Shown here in pieces: positions 23,764 through 32,873 of a stretch of 64,000 nt of DNA. The notes below the pieces were generated by a model. The model worked only from the letters and a program-made list of their open reading frames with translations. It was not told the DNA's origin and did not search any database. A program made the position numbers and the translations under genes. The stretch comes from JAAZIN01 sp964464625 (GTDB taxonomy: Bacteria > Bacillota > Dethiobacteria > DTU022): assembly GCA_964464625.1 (NCBI GenBank), contig CAYXKD010000003.1, positions 1 to 64,000 on the forward strand, written 5' to 3'. Every line of letters starts with the position of its first letter. Position 1 is the first letter of the stretch.

Positions 23764-24531
23764 ATGGCCCGTTTTATCGATACCCACGCTCATTTAAATT
23801 TTCCCCAGTTCCGGGCCGATCTTGAGCAAGTGTTAGCCCGGTCCCGTGCAGCAGGGGTCGGCATGATCATCAATGTAGGCAGCGATGAGACCAGCTCTGA
23901 AACGGCGGTAGCGCTCAGCGAAACCAACCCTCAGCTGTGGGCGGCTGTGGGGATCCACCCTCATTCAGCTTCGGGAGCCTCTTCACGTTACCGGTCCAGG
24001 CTATCCGGACTGGCTGCAAAAAGGCGGGTGCTGGCCATTGGTGAAATCGGTCTTGATTTTTACCGTGACCTCTCGCCTCGTCCCATTCAGGAGCGGGTAT
24101 TTCGGGAACAGCTCGAGCTGGCTGCAGAGCTGAATATGCCTGTAATTATCCACAGCCGGGAGGCCCATTCTAGGACGGTCCAGATTTTACGCGAAATGTC
24201 GACGCCGAGGGCCGGGATAGCTCACTGTTTCTCCGGATCAAAAAAGGATCTGGATGCTTTTCTAGAGCTGGGTTTCTATATCTCCATTGCTGGTCCGGTT
24301 ACCTACCCCCGCTCTCACGCTCTGCGGGCCTTGCTAAAGGAAATACCTGCAGAGAGGTTGCTTTTGGAAACTGATGCCCCCTACCTTTCTCCACTTCCCT
24401 ACAGGGGAAAACGAAATGAACCTTCCTTTATCAAGGCAACTTATGAACGTGTAGCCCTGGTTTTGGAGATGGAACTGGACTCCCTTGCCCACCTTGTCCA
24501 AACTAATGTCACCCGCCTCTTCTGGCCGTAA
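23764..24531 (+). CDS. TatD-family metal-dependent hydrolase
   Basis: A 255-aa TIM-barrel DNase-like enzyme. Metal ligands are visible in DTHAHLNF, EIGLDFYRD, HSREAHS, HCFSGS and ETDAPYLSP. ATG 23764 directly follows the metG stop, as in Bacillus (yabD). Confidence 0.95.
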   Translation: MARFIDTHAHLNFPQFRADLEQVLARSRAAGVGMIINVGSDETSSETAVALSETNPQLWAAVGIHPHSASGASSRYRSRLSGLAAKRRVLAIGEIGLDFYRDLSPRPIQERVFREQLELAAELNMPVIIHSREAHSRTVQILREMSTPRAGIAHCFSGSKKDLDAFLELGFYISIAGPVTYPRSHALRALLKEIPAERLLLETDAPYLSPLPYRGKRNEPSFIKATYERVALVLEMELDSLAHLVQTNVTRLFWP

Positions 24532-24616
24532 AACGGTCATGCAACAGAGTATATCTGAATACATATAATAAATTGAATCACAGATAGAAACCGAAACCAG
24601 GAGAGGGGGGAGAGCT

Positions 24617-25186
24617 ATGTCCGGCTTTGGCCTTCACTGTAATAAAACCGGGATAGCCGGTTTATGGCTTCTTGCCATGGCAGCGGCTTCGGGAAGTGTT
24701 TTTGTACCGCGTGGCTTTTGGGCAATGGAAGAGACAGGAATCGAAAGTTGTGAAAGCTACCTTGAAAAAAAAGAAATCGCCCTGGGCAGCACGGGGCGCC
24801 GGCAAGCATTATTCATCTGCCCGCCGCCGCAGGGTCCTGAAAAGCAGCGTCAGGCAGAAGCTATGCCTTCGCGGGGAGAACGCCCTGCCCGCTTCATGCA
24901 GGGCCTGGCTTCCTGGTACGGGGGAGATGATGGCCTGCAGGGGGCCCTTACGGCAAGTGGGGAGATTTTCGATCAATCCGCTTTTACTGCGGCTCATCGC
25001 ACCCTGCCCTTTGGAACCAGGGTCAGGGTAACCTTTTTAAAAACAGGAAAGAGCGCAATCGTCCGCATTAATGACCGCGGACCTTTTATTGCCCGTCGCA
25101 TCATCGATATTTCTCTCGCCGCTGCGGAGGAGATCGGGTTGCAGCCTTACGGTGTGGGCATGGTTACAATAGAGATCTTGCCTTAG
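24617..25186 (+). CDS. RlpA-like double-psi beta-barrel protein
   Basis: Exported protein related to septal-ring lytic transglycosylase RlpA. The N-terminus has a membrane-spanning signal segment (GLWLLAMAAASGSVFV), then a variable basic/Pro stretch. The RlpA domain runs from about residue 95: GLASWYGGDDGLQGALTASGE, cut here, then AAHRTLPFGTRVRV, NDRGPF and RIIDIS. Length 189 aa. It is followed by its own terminator. Confidence 0.88.
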   Translation: MSGFGLHCNKTGIAGLWLLAMAAASGSVFVPRGFWAMEETGIESCESYLEKKEIALGSTGRRQALFICPPPQGPEKQRQAEAMPSRGERPARFMQGLASWYGGDDGLQGALTASGEIFDQSAFTAAHRTLPFGTRVRVTFLKTGKSAIVRINDRGPFIARRIIDISLAAAEEIGLQPYGVGMVTIEILP

Positions 25187-25219
25187 AAGTTTGAACACTG
25201 CTCCCCGCTATAAAGTGAA

Positions 25220-25252
25220 AGAAGGGGTTCGCTTCTCAGGGAACCCCTTCTT
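25220..25252 (+). terminator. terminator of the rlpA-like gene
   Basis: GAAGGGGTTC and GAACCCCTTC are perfectly complementary with a 10-nt loop and are followed by TTTG. Confidence 0.8.
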
Positions 25253-25290
25253 TGAACCCGAAATTTTCCTGGTGGGCAAGAATCTTGATG

Positions 25291-25321
25291 TCACCGGAAA
25301 TATGAAATTTGACTCCGGTGA
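25291..25321. repeat. 8-bp inverted repeat beyond the SCP2 gene
   Basis: TCACCGGA (25291-25298) and TCCGGTGA (25314-25321) are complementary around a 15-nt loop. It may be a structure in the 3' region of the leftward SCP2 transcript. The rest of 25253-25478 holds nothing recognised. Confidence 0.45.
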
Positions 25322-25478
25322 TATATTTGCTTTCTTCCGAAACCCGGAAGAGACTTAGTGTACTGCATCAAAGATCTTCTATCTCTATTTAATGCCAGTA
25401 CTCCCAACACTGCAGGAAACACTACTGGCCCTGGCCATTATCCTGCAAGACCGAACATCAAATATCCGCTTGGAAGCT

Positions 25479-25805
25479 TTAGCCAAGCAGGCTTTGCAGC
25501 TTCATCGCCAGAGACATATCGCCTTTGACCTTCAGCTTGCCGGCCATAAAGGCGGAGGTGGCGTTAAGCTTCCCATCAATCAGGCTGTCAAAATCTTCGT
25601 CGGACATGGTAATGGTAATGTTGGCGTCATCGGAAGCACCATCGACCACTTCGGTGGCACCGTCGGCTACATTTACATGGAAGACTCCACCGTTGTCTCC
25701 GGAAAGGTCAAACTGATATACTGCATTCATCCCTTTGATCTTCGCCGGATCCGCGCTCTCCAGCTTTGTGCGCAGTTTTCCGACTAGTTCCTGTAGGCTT
25801 GCCAT
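25479..25805 (-). CDS. SCP2 sterol-carrier domain protein
   Basis: A 108-aa single SCP2 domain with the typical features: GMNAVYQFDLSG, a beta strand VFHVNVADG, ITMSDEDFDSLIDGKLNAT (19 residues) and MAGKLKVKGDMSLAMKLQSLL at the end, cut here. The family binds lipids or acyl chains; its role in bacteria is unclear. ATG 25805 follows AAGGAGGCG. Monocistronic on the minus strand. Confidence 0.92.
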   Translation of the reverse strand: MASLQELVGKLRTKLESADPAKIKGMNAVYQFDLSGDNGGVFHVNVADGATEVVDGASDDANITITMSDEDFDSLIDGKLNATSAFMAGKLKVKGDMSLAMKLQSLLG

Positions 25806-25939
25806 CTGATAAAACGCCTCCTTAAAATTTGGTTATTGCCTTTTTCCATACGCTTAATCTCGTAAAGCCCTTCTTTTAAGCACTGCCTCCTTTCCGAAAG
25901 AATTGCTTAACTGGGTTAAATATTACCCTACTTAAGTTC

Positions 25940-25968
25940 ATTATAAAGCATTTGGACCATTTTGTCAT
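25940..25968 (-). promoter_or_regulatory. sigma-A promoter of the SCP2 gene
   Basis: On the minus strand ATGACA, a 17-bp spacer and TATAAT. The leader would be about 125 nt long. The 25806-26115 interval contains this site and the divergent promoter at 26061-26089, and no gene. Confidence 0.65.
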
Positions 25969-26060
25969 TATTATTTTTATTTTCGCCGGCTGCACCTTTT
26001 TTATAGGCATAAGCGGCACTTGTTCAGGCTATACTAAATATTGCCCCAGCCGTCTGTAAA

Positions 26061-26089
26061 TTGACAGTTATTGCGGTAAGGGTTAAAAT
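26061..26089 (+). promoter_or_regulatory. sigma-A promoter of the 3D-domain gene
   Basis: TTGACA (26061-26066), a 17-bp spacer and TAAAAT (26084-26089) lie just upstream of the ribosome binding site AGGAGGAG. Confidence 0.65.
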
Positions 26090-26115
26090 GTGTTCTGGCG
26101 TCAGGAGGAGTGATA

Positions 26116-27273
26116 ATGAAAACAATGCCTGTTCGAAAATCGAAGCCTTTCCTGAACCTTTTACCGGCGAAAAAAAGCTTTTTGGATCTTGGTCGTACAG
26201 TGGCTGGTCTCTGCAGAAAGCAACCACTGGTTATATTTTATGGGTGCTTGATCATCCTGGCAGCTTTTGTTTACAGGTATGCGCAGCACAGTGTGTTTGT
26301 CTATGTTGATGGTGAAGAGCTTTGTTCGGCTGCTACATTCAGCCGGACAGTTGAGGAATTTTTAAATGAAAAGGGGATTCAGCTGCACCCTTGCGACAGG
26401 GTTTCTCCCCATCGCGGGACGGTATTAACTCAACAAACGCGTATAGATGTGCAGAAAGCTTTTGAAGTTGCCGTAATTGACGGGAACAATCTCTCTTTGA
26501 TCTTAACCCCGACGATTCCAGTAGAGGAACTTCTTGCCGAGGAAGGTTTTGAACTTGGGCCTGACGACAGGATTGAACCAGGGGATCTATACGAGGCTTA
26601 TGATGGTGCAGTAATCAGAATAGTCCGGGTAAGGAAACAATATGCCGGCATTCGCAGCTCCTATCCCTTTGATGAGATTGTTCAGGAAAATCCCCTGCTG
26701 GATCGTGGTCTCACCCGGATAGTCCGGGAGGGCTGCCCCGGGCTTCAGGAAGAGCTTGTTGAAATTACAATCGAAGACGGGGTAGAGGTAAAAAAAGAGG
26801 TTGTAGGTTCCGTCATGCTGGAGGATCCGCTGGATCAGATTATCGAACACGGTGCCAATACAACTCTGGAGCGCGAGGGCTGTGTAATGCAGTTTGACCG
26901 TGTTCTCATCATGACGGCGACCTCCTACTGTCCGGGTACGCCCCTTTCAGGCTGTCCTCTGGATAAAAATGGTCATTCCTTTTGCACAGGAAAGTACAAC
27001 AATGGTTACACTTATACTGGCAAGAAAGCCCTTCAGGGTCTTGGCACGCTTAGCTCGCCGCGAATGATTGCAGTTGATCCGCGGGTGATTCCCCTGGGCA
27101 GCTTGCTTTATATCGAACCCATACCCGGAATTGGCAAGATAGGGTTTGCCAGGGCTGAAGATATCGGCGGAGCGATCAAAGGGCACAGAATGGATCTGCT
27201 TTACGACTACCACAGCGATGTGGTCAGGTTTGGGGTGAGGCGTGGTGTGAAAGTATATCTCCTGAAAGAATGA
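26116..27273 (+). CDS. YabE/RpfB-like cell-wall protein (DUF348, G5, 3D domains)
   Basis: A 385-aa exported cell-wall protein. Residues about 30-55 form a membrane anchor. Two ubiquitin-like DUF348 repeats follow (near 60-170), then a G5 domain (VEITIEDGVEVKKEVVGSV, near 215-255). The C-terminal 3D domain has three conserved Asp (AVDPRVIPLGS, AEDIGG, HRMDLLYD) and resembles MltA-type lytic enzymes. The start is ATG 26116 after AGGAGGAG. It precedes ksgA as yabE does in Bacillus, but the RNase M5 gene that usually separates them is missing. Confidence 0.93.
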   Translation: MKTMPVRKSKPFLNLLPAKKSFLDLGRTVAGLCRKQPLVIFYGCLIILAAFVYRYAQHSVFVYVDGEELCSAATFSRTVEEFLNEKGIQLHPCDRVSPHRGTVLTQQTRIDVQKAFEVAVIDGNNLSLILTPTIPVEELLAEEGFELGPDDRIEPGDLYEAYDGAVIRIVRVRKQYAGIRSSYPFDEIVQENPLLDRGLTRIVREGCPGLQEELVEITIEDGVEVKKEVVGSVMLEDPLDQIIEHGANTTLEREGCVMQFDRVLIMTATSYCPGTPLSGCPLDKNGHSFCTGKYNNGYTYTGKKALQGLGTLSSPRMIAVDPRVIPLGSLLYIEPIPGIGKIGFARAEDIGGAIKGHRMDLLYDYHSDVVRFGVRRGVKVYLLKE

Positions 27274-27304
27274 GGATTGTTTATACTTGAAAGTAGGAAT
27301 TAAG

Positions 27305-28195
27305 ATGCCCGGGGAAAGGGAGTCTCTTGATATAACATCGCCGCGCCGCTTGCAGCTTTACCTGAGGCGGAGAAATCTGCGTCCACTGCGCAGCCGGGGG
27401 CAAAACTTTTTAATTGACGGGAATGTTGCCCGTAAAATTGTCGATGCAGCGGGGCTTGGCCCCGGCGATAGAGTTATGGAGATTGGGCCCGGCGCAGGTG
27501 CCCTTACGGAAATACTGGCTCGCCGAAATATTGCTGTTGTTGCCCTGGAACTGGATCGGGGGCTGGCTGTTGCACTGGCGGAGCATCTATGCCATTTTCC
27601 TCATGTTAATGTGCTGCAAGGAGATGCGCTTAAGGTGAAGTGGGCGGAGCTAAACTGCCGCCATTTCGGGCCCGGTTCAGAAACGGTCCTTATTTCCAAT
27701 CTTCCCTATCATATTTCCGGTCCGCTGCTCTATACTCTGTTTAAGCAAAAATTTCCCTTTAAAAAAGCTGTACTAATGTTTCAAAAGGAGGTTGCCGCGC
27801 GTCTGACCGCCGCTCCTGGCAGCTCCTCCTATGGAGCCCTTTCAGTGTTTAGCCATTACTACAGCCCGGCACAAATACTTTTCCCTGTTTCCCGTCATGT
27901 CTTCTGGCCCTCTCCGAAAGTCGATTCAGCGGTAGTAAGGCTGCGGCCGCGGCGTGACGGTCTTGATGCGGGTGCAGAAAAACTGTTCTGGGAAATCGTA
28001 CAGCTGTCCTTCCAGCAGCGCCGTAAAAAACTGGTCAACAGTCTTGGGAGTGCTTTTCCAAAGAACAGGGATAGACTTTATTCCCTGCTGCAGGTTGTCG
28101 GAGTTGATCCGGCTGCCCGGGCGGAGATGCTTTCCATGGAGCAATTTGCAAAGATAGCTCAAATCGCTTACAATTGTACTAATATATATGAGTGA
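27305..28195 (+). CDS. ksgA: 16S rRNA dimethyladenosine transferase RsmA/KsgA
   Basis: Dimethylates two adjacent adenosines near the 3' end of 16S rRNA using SAM. The 296-aa protein has SRGQNFLID, motif I EIGPGAGALT, and the catalytic NLPYHISGPL. ATG 27305 is preferred; TTG 27287 is in frame and possible. It follows the 3D-domain gene by about 30 bp. Confidence 0.97.
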   Translation: MPGERESLDITSPRRLQLYLRRRNLRPLRSRGQNFLIDGNVARKIVDAAGLGPGDRVMEIGPGAGALTEILARRNIAVVALELDRGLAVALAEHLCHFPHVNVLQGDALKVKWAELNCRHFGPGSETVLISNLPYHISGPLLYTLFKQKFPFKKAVLMFQKEVAARLTAAPGSSSYGALSVFSHYYSPAQILFPVSRHVFWPSPKVDSAVVRLRPRRDGLDAGAEKLFWEIVQLSFQQRRKKLVNSLGSAFPKNRDRLYSLLQVVGVDPAARAEMLSMEQFAKIAQIAYNCTNIYE

Positions 28196-28211
28196 AAGGT
28201 CGTATTAATCA

Positions 28212-28688
28212 ATGGACTTCCACAGCCCGACCAGGGGGATACTCTCCTTTGAGGCTGTATTTAAAGATATGATCCGTTTTTCCAACGAGAACCCCGAAGA
28301 TAAGTATAAGCTCATTATCGGGACAGATTCTCACTCCTATACAAACAGAAGCGTTGTCTTTGTCACCGCTATTATTGTGCACCGCATCGGCAAGGGTGGA
28401 CGTTTCTATTATCGCAAACAGAGAACACGTTACATGGAAAGCCTGCGCCAGCGGATTTACTATGAGACTTTTCTCAGCCTCGAGGTGGCGGCAAAGCTTA
28501 CGGAGAAGCTTGCGGTAAACGGAGAAGAGGATCTGAACGTAGAGATCCATCTTGATGTGGGAGAAAAGGGGGAAACCCGGGAGATCATTAAAGAAGTGGT
28601 GGGCATGGTTATTGGAAGCGGTTATGACGCCCGGATCAAACCCGAATCGTATGGTGCCACGACCATTGCTGACAGGTTTACCCATTGA
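28212..28688 (+). CDS. DUF458 (YkuK-like, RNase H-fold) protein
   Basis: A 158-aa member of the DUF458 family, which has an RNase H-like fold; its function is unknown. IIGTDSHSYTNRSVVFVTAI and IEVHLDVG-like acidic strands (EIHLDVGEKGETREII) supply Asp residues that could bind metal. It begins 16 bp behind ksgA and may be cotranscribed. Confidence 0.88.
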   Translation: MDFHSPTRGILSFEAVFKDMIRFSNENPEDKYKLIIGTDSHSYTNRSVVFVTAIIVHRIGKGGRFYYRKQRTRYMESLRQRIYYETFLSLEVAAKLTEKLAVNGEEDLNVEIHLDVGEKGETREIIKEVVGMVIGSGYDARIKPESYGATTIADRFTH

Positions 28689-28724
28689 GCTGCAGTGCCC
28701 ATATGGCTAAAATCCGCTATTTTC

Positions 28725-28754
28725 TTGACAAAACGCGAGAATTTGTGTTAAAAT
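28725..28754 (+). promoter_or_regulatory. sigma-A promoter of veg
   Basis: TTGACA (28725-28730), 18 bp, TAAAAT (28749-28754) in an AT-rich stretch. The strong vegetative veg promoter of Bacillus lies at the equivalent place. Confidence 0.7.
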
Positions 28755-28787
28755 ATATTAAATAGTATACACAAGGTGGTTTTTTTG

Positions 28788-29051
28788 GTGTCTAAAGACG
28801 TTCTACTTGAAATACGCAAAAAACTTGAACCTCACGTCGGCGAAAAAATAAGGCTGAAGGCCAATCGAGGAAGGCGAAAGACTTTTGAAAAAGAGGGTAT
28901 TCTAGAAAACACCTACCCTTCGATTTTCGTTGTCCGGATTGATGAGCCTAACTATTTTCAACGGGTTTCATTCACTTACGCCGATGTTCTTACTGAGACA
29001 GTCGAGTTGAGTTTTCACGAAGAGAAAAGGTATCGTTCTGTAGGCCTATAA
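28788..29051 (+). CDS. veg: Veg family protein
   Basis: A conserved 87-aa protein that in Bacillus affects biofilm gene expression and spore outgrowth. The SKDVLLEIRKKLEPHVGEKI start and the RGRRKTFEKEGILENTYPSI core, an SH3-like barrel, are typical. GTG 28788 is chosen, 8 bp after AAGGTGG; TTG 28785 is an alternative. Confidence 0.94.
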   Translation: MSKDVLLEIRKKLEPHVGEKIRLKANRGRRKTFEKEGILENTYPSIFVVRIDEPNYFQRVSFTYADVLTETVELSFHEEKRYRSVGL

Positions 29052-29230
29052 GCTGTTTTGTAAAAGTAAAAAATGAAAAACCGAAACCGGGATGGAAGCG
29101 GTGACGGTTTTTTGCTAAATAAATCACATTGCTCACAGCACCTCCAGGAATCAGATCGTTTAAAAATGATCCATCATTCGCAAAATAGGAATGCCGTCTA
29201 TCTTATATTAATATAAAAGGAGTTGGTGCT

Positions 29231-29410
29231 GTGGCACGTCGCCGTCGCCCGGTGATGTCTGAGGAACTCAAGTATGAGCTCGCTGCTGAACTGGGGATCC
29301 AGGATCTGGTCCGCCGTGAAGGGTGGGGCAGCGTTAGTTCCCGCCAGTGCGGCAACCTGGTCAAGAAGGCCATTGAACGAGCCGAACGCTCGCTCCGGAA
29401 GGATTCATAA
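29231..29410 (+). CDS. alpha/beta-type small acid-soluble spore protein (SspF-like)
   Basis: A 59-aa DNA-binding spore protein. It reads ARRRRPVMSEELKYELAAEL, then GIQDLVRREGWGSVSSRQCG and NLVKKAIERAERSL, matching the SspF type. GTG 29231 is preceded by AAAAGGAG. It follows veg as sspF does in Bacillus and ends in a strong terminator. No convincing sigma-G promoter was found upstream. Confidence 0.93.
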   Translation: MARRRRPVMSEELKYELAAELGIQDLVRREGWGSVSSRQCGNLVKKAIERAERSLRKDS

Positions 29411-29417
29411 GACGGCA

Positions 29418-29447
29418 GGTATGCCCGCTTCGGCGGGCATACCTTTT
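29418..29447 (+). terminator. terminator of the spore-protein gene
   Basis: AGGTATGCCCG and CGGGCATACCT form an 11-bp stem with a short loop, followed by TTTTT. Confidence 0.9.
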
Positions 29448-29518
29448 TAAAAAAAGGATAGAGGCTTTTGTTGTGGAATACTTTTTAAATTAATAAAAAT
29501 TTACATGGAGGCTTACCT

Positions 29519-30034
29519 ATGAGAGTGCTGTTGATTATTGATATGTTGAATGACTTTATTAAACCGGAGGGAGCGCTCTATGTCGGTCCGGCGGCAGAAA
29601 AAATTGTTCCAGTGATCAAAAGACGGCTGGATCACTTTCGTAAAAGCAAAGAACCGGTAATATTTATTTGTGATCGCCATCGCCAGGGTGATCTTGAGTT
29701 CGATATGTTCCCCCCCCACTGCCTGGAAGGTGATCCTGGCAGCGATGTGGTTGACGAGCTAGCTCCGGAGCCCGGAGAAAGGTTGATTTTCAAAAGGCGT
29801 TACAGCGCCTTTTTCGGGACGGAACTTGATTTGACACTGCGGGAATATGGAGCAACGGGACTTGAATTAGCCGGTGTGGTGACTAATATCTGTGTTCTCT
29901 ACACAGCTGCCGATGCCCGAATGCGTAATTATCAGGTTTTTGTTAATTCTGCCGCAGTGGCCGGAATTGAAGAAGGGGCACATCGTTTTGCTTTACGTGA
30001 GATGGAGAAAACTCTGGGAGTGACCATGCTTTAA
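29519..30034 (+). CDS. pncA: nicotinamidase (isochorismatase-like cysteine hydrolase)
   Basis: Converts nicotinamide to nicotinate for NAD salvage. The catalytic triad is visible: Asp in LLIIDMLNDF, Lys in LIFKRRYSAF and Cys in VVTNICVLYTAADA. Length 171 aa. A TGGAGG precedes ATG 29519. The nicotinate phosphoribosyltransferase gene follows 24 bp later, supporting the substrate call. Confidence 0.88.
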   Translation: MRVLLIIDMLNDFIKPEGALYVGPAAEKIVPVIKRRLDHFRKSKEPVIFICDRHRQGDLEFDMFPPHCLEGDPGSDVVDELAPEPGERLIFKRRYSAFFGTELDLTLREYGATGLELAGVVTNICVLYTAADARMRNYQVFVNSAAVAGIEEGAHRFALREMEKTLGVTML

Positions 30035-30058
30035 CTAATCAGGGGGGAGAAAAGGATC

Positions 30059-31090
30059 GTGGATCTGATTTCGTTAGCTGATATTAAGAATGCTCCACCG
30101 GAAATTGCCGGCAGGCTGCATACTGCTTCTCATGCTGAGATTGAAAAAGGCTGGACCACAGATCTCTATTTTGTGCGTACCAGGGATCTTCTGAACAACT
30201 TGGGTTTGGGACAAACAGAAGTAACCGCCGAAATATTTGCCTCGCGGGAAGGACTTTTTGCCGGCAGTGAAGAGGTGCTTTACCTGCTGCGTAATTCAAA
30301 GGTGCAGGTCTGGAGCCTTCCCGAAGGGGAAAGTGTGGCAAAAAAAGAGGTAGTCATGCGCATAAAAGGGCATTACGGGGATTTTGGAATTTATGAGACA
30401 CCGCTACTGGGCATGCTTGCCAGCGCCAGCGGGTGGGCTACTGCCGCCTGGCAATGCAAAGAGGCTGCCGGGGAGCGAACTTTGTTCTGCTTCGGGGCGC
30501 GCCATGTTCATCCCGCTGTGGCGCCGGTGATGGAAAGAGCTGCTCTTATCGGGGGCGCCGATGGCTGCAGCTGCATCCTGGGCGCCCTCCTGGTGGGGGA
30601 AAATCCTTCCGGAACAGTCCCCCATGCTGCTTTTTTAATTGTTGGTGATACGGTGAAGCTGGCCTGCGCTTATGATAGTTTTGCCCCTGCGGAAGAACCG
30701 CGGGTTATCCTTGTTGATACATTTAAAGATGAAGCCGAGGAGACACTTCGGGTAGCCCGGGCGCTGGGTAAAAAATTGGATGCAGTCCGTCTGGACACGC
30801 CTGCTGAAAGGGGCGGAGTTACACCGGCACTGGTCCGGGAGGTGCGCGCACGGCTTGATCAGGCAGGGTTTAACCATGTGCAAATTGTTGTCTCCGGAGG
30901 GCTTAATCCCGAAAGGATTTCCATCCTGGCTGAGGTGGGTGCTGATTTCTTCGGCGTGGGCAGCTACATCTCCAGGGCTCCGGCTATCGATATGACCATG
31001 GACCTGAAAGAAATCAGGGGTCAGGCGGTGGCAAAAAGGGGGCGGATCCCCGGGATAACAGGTAATCCCCGCCTGGTCAAGATGACCTGA
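30059..31090 (+). CDS. pncB: nicotinate phosphoribosyltransferase
   Basis: Makes nicotinate mononucleotide from nicotinate and PRPP. The 343-aa protein belongs to the short class of the family; TDLYFVRTRDLL, the FGARHVHPAVAP segment, SGGLNPERI and GVGSYISRAP are recognisable. GTG 30059 follows GGGGGGAGAAAGG. With pncA it forms a two-gene salvage unit. Confidence 0.9.
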   Translation: MDLISLADIKNAPPEIAGRLHTASHAEIEKGWTTDLYFVRTRDLLNNLGLGQTEVTAEIFASREGLFAGSEEVLYLLRNSKVQVWSLPEGESVAKKEVVMRIKGHYGDFGIYETPLLGMLASASGWATAAWQCKEAAGERTLFCFGARHVHPAVAPVMERAALIGGADGCSCILGALLVGENPSGTVPHAAFLIVGDTVKLACAYDSFAPAEEPRVILVDTFKDEAEETLRVARALGKKLDAVRLDTPAERGGVTPALVREVRARLDQAGFNHVQIVVSGGLNPERISILAEVGADFFGVGSYISRAPAIDMTMDLKEIRGQAVAKRGRIPGITGNPRLVKMT

Positions 31091-31092
31091 GA

Positions 31093-31992
31093 ATGAAAAT
31101 TAAAAGAATCATGAAGATTAGGGCGCCAGCAAAGATAAATTTGGGCTTGAATATTACAGGGCGCCGTCAGGACGGCTATCACGATCTTCATTCTGTCATG
31201 GAGCAGCTTTCGCTATCCGACTACCTCCTGCTCCAACCGCAGCGGGAGAGAGGATGGCGTTTTTTTTGTTCCGAACCGGCACTTTCCGGCAAAGATAACC
31301 TTGTTTACCGGGTGGCAGCCTATCTATCGAAGATATCGAAGGGAAGGGAGCTTCCAGGAGTTAGAATATCGCTTTATAAAAGTATACCCCGGGCAGCCGG
31401 CCTGGGAGGAGGGAGCAGCGACGCCGCAGCGGCCTTGAAGGGGCTTAACTCTTTCTGGGATTTGAAATTGAGCTCTGAAGAGCTTATGGAAATTGGGACA
31501 ATTTTAGGTTCTGATGTACCCTACTGCTTGCAGGGAGGGACAGCGCTGGCGCGGGGGCGGGGGGAAAAACTTGAACCGCTGCCTGCACTTCCCTTCCACT
31601 GGGTGGTTCTGGCCCTTCCATTGGGAATGCATCTTTCTACGGCAGAGGTTTATGGAGCGCTGAAGCCGGCGCACCTGGAAAGTCCCAGGCTGGGAACTCT
31701 CATCACTGCGATAAGGGATCAAAATAGGGAGCTGCTGCACGAATGGTTTGCCGGCGGCATGACCAATACGCTGGAGGTGGTGGCAATGTCGAAGCATCCC
31801 CGCCTGCAGCTATTGAAGGAGCAATTTATTCATACTGATCTCTACCCGGCCATGTCGGGGAGCGGGCCCTCATTTTTTGCATTATGCAAAAACTTTTTTA
31901 CTGCAAGGGCTGCCGCCTCCGCCCTGCATGAGGCGGGGCACAGGGTTTTTTTATGCTGGACCCTATCTGACCTGAGCAAGCAGAAGGAGTGA
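31093..31992 (+). CDS. ispE: 4-diphosphocytidyl-2-C-methyl-D-erythritol kinase
   Basis: GHMP kinase of the MEP isoprenoid pathway. The 299-aa protein has the AKINLGLNITGRRQDGYHDL start and the ATP loop PRAAGLGGGSSDAAAAL. MSGSGPSFFAL supplies the third motif. ATG 31093 or 31111 may be the start; neither has a strong ribosome binding site, perhaps because translation is coupled to pncB. Confidence 0.96.
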   Translation: MKIKRIMKIRAPAKINLGLNITGRRQDGYHDLHSVMEQLSLSDYLLLQPQRERGWRFFCSEPALSGKDNLVYRVAAYLSKISKGRELPGVRISLYKSIPRAAGLGGGSSDAAAALKGLNSFWDLKLSSEELMEIGTILGSDVPYCLQGGTALARGRGEKLEPLPALPFHWVVLALPLGMHLSTAEVYGALKPAHLESPRLGTLITAIRDQNRELLHEWFAGGMTNTLEVVAMSKHPRLQLLKEQFIHTDLYPAMSGSGPSFFALCKNFFTARAAASALHEAGHRVFLCWTLSDLSKQKE

Positions 31993-31997
31993 AAGCC

Positions 31998-32762
31998 ATG
32001 TTTGATGCAGTTATCCTGGCCGGTGGTGGCAAAACTGAACCACTTACAGAGCAGGAAGGAGTTTTCAATAAAGCATTTATTGAGATCCACGGTCGCCCCA
32101 TGATCAGTTATGTCATCAACGGCCTTTCCGGGTCTCCCTCTATCGGAAAGATCGTTGCTGTCGGCCCGGAGAAAGAACTGAGGGAGCTGCTTACAGCGGG
32201 ATATGAATTTACACCCGTTCCCGAAGAGGGAAGCCTGCTGGATAATGTTGCCGCCGGATTGAGGGGCCTGGAGGGGGATCGCCTCTGCCTGGTGCTTACT
32301 GGAGATATCCCCCTGATAGAGAGGGTTGCAATAGAAGGGCTGCTGGCTCTTTGCGCGCCTTTTGACGGTGATTTCTACTACCCTATCCTGAAGCGGGAAA
32401 GATGCCAGGAGCGCTTCCCGCAGATGAAACGCACCTATGTCCGTCTGCGCGAGGGATATTTTACTGGCGGCAATGTGGCTTTGCTCCGTCCGGACTGGTT
32501 TACCCGCTGCCGGCCCCGTCTGGATCTTTTTGTGACCTACAGGAAAAAACCGCTTAAGCTATTCCGGATTTTACCAGTAAGTTTTATTTATAAATTTTTA
32601 TTGAACAGACTTACTGTAACCGATCTGGAAGACTACCTTGCAGGGATGATGCAAGCCAGTGTTCATGCAGTTCCCTGTAGTTTTGTGGAGATCGGTACAG
32701 ATGTTGATAAATCCAGCGACCTCGAAATTGTCCGTTATGTTCTGAAACAGAAAGAAAAATAA
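31998..32762 (+). CDS. MobA-like nucleotidyltransferase
   Basis: A 254-aa protein with an NTP-transferase fold (VILAGGGK start, VLTGDIPLI metal-binding Asp, EIGTDVDKSSDL). The usual GxGxRM loop is degenerate (LAGGGKTEPL). It sits between ispE and spoVG, where many Clostridia have such a gene in place of purR. AGAAGGAG precedes ATG 31998. Acceptor substrate unknown. Confidence 0.82.
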   Translation: MFDAVILAGGGKTEPLTEQEGVFNKAFIEIHGRPMISYVINGLSGSPSIGKIVAVGPEKELRELLTAGYEFTPVPEEGSLLDNVAAGLRGLEGDRLCLVLTGDIPLIERVAIEGLLALCAPFDGDFYYPILKRERCQERFPQMKRTYVRLREGYFTGGNVALLRPDWFTRCRPRLDLFVTYRKKPLKLFRILPVSFIYKFLLNRLTVTDLEDYLAGMMQASVHAVPCSFVEIGTDVDKSSDLEIVRYVLKQKEK

Positions 32763-32780
32763 GAAATCATCCCCGATCAG

Positions 32781-32810
32781 GCAGGATTTTATTGAATGAT
32801 TGTTGAATAA
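32781..32810 (+). promoter_or_regulatory. sigma-H promoter of spoVG
   Basis: GCAGGATTT (32781-32789), a 12-bp spacer and GTTGAATAA (32802-32810) fit the sigma-H consensus RnAGGAwww-N11/12-RnnGAATww at every position. spoVG is the classic sigma-H target in Bacillus. Confidence 0.8.
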
Positions 32811-32873
32811 GTTTCATTATTAGGAAGAAGGCTACCCTTTTGTCATTTTTAAAAACCGGGAAGGTGGTTCTAC

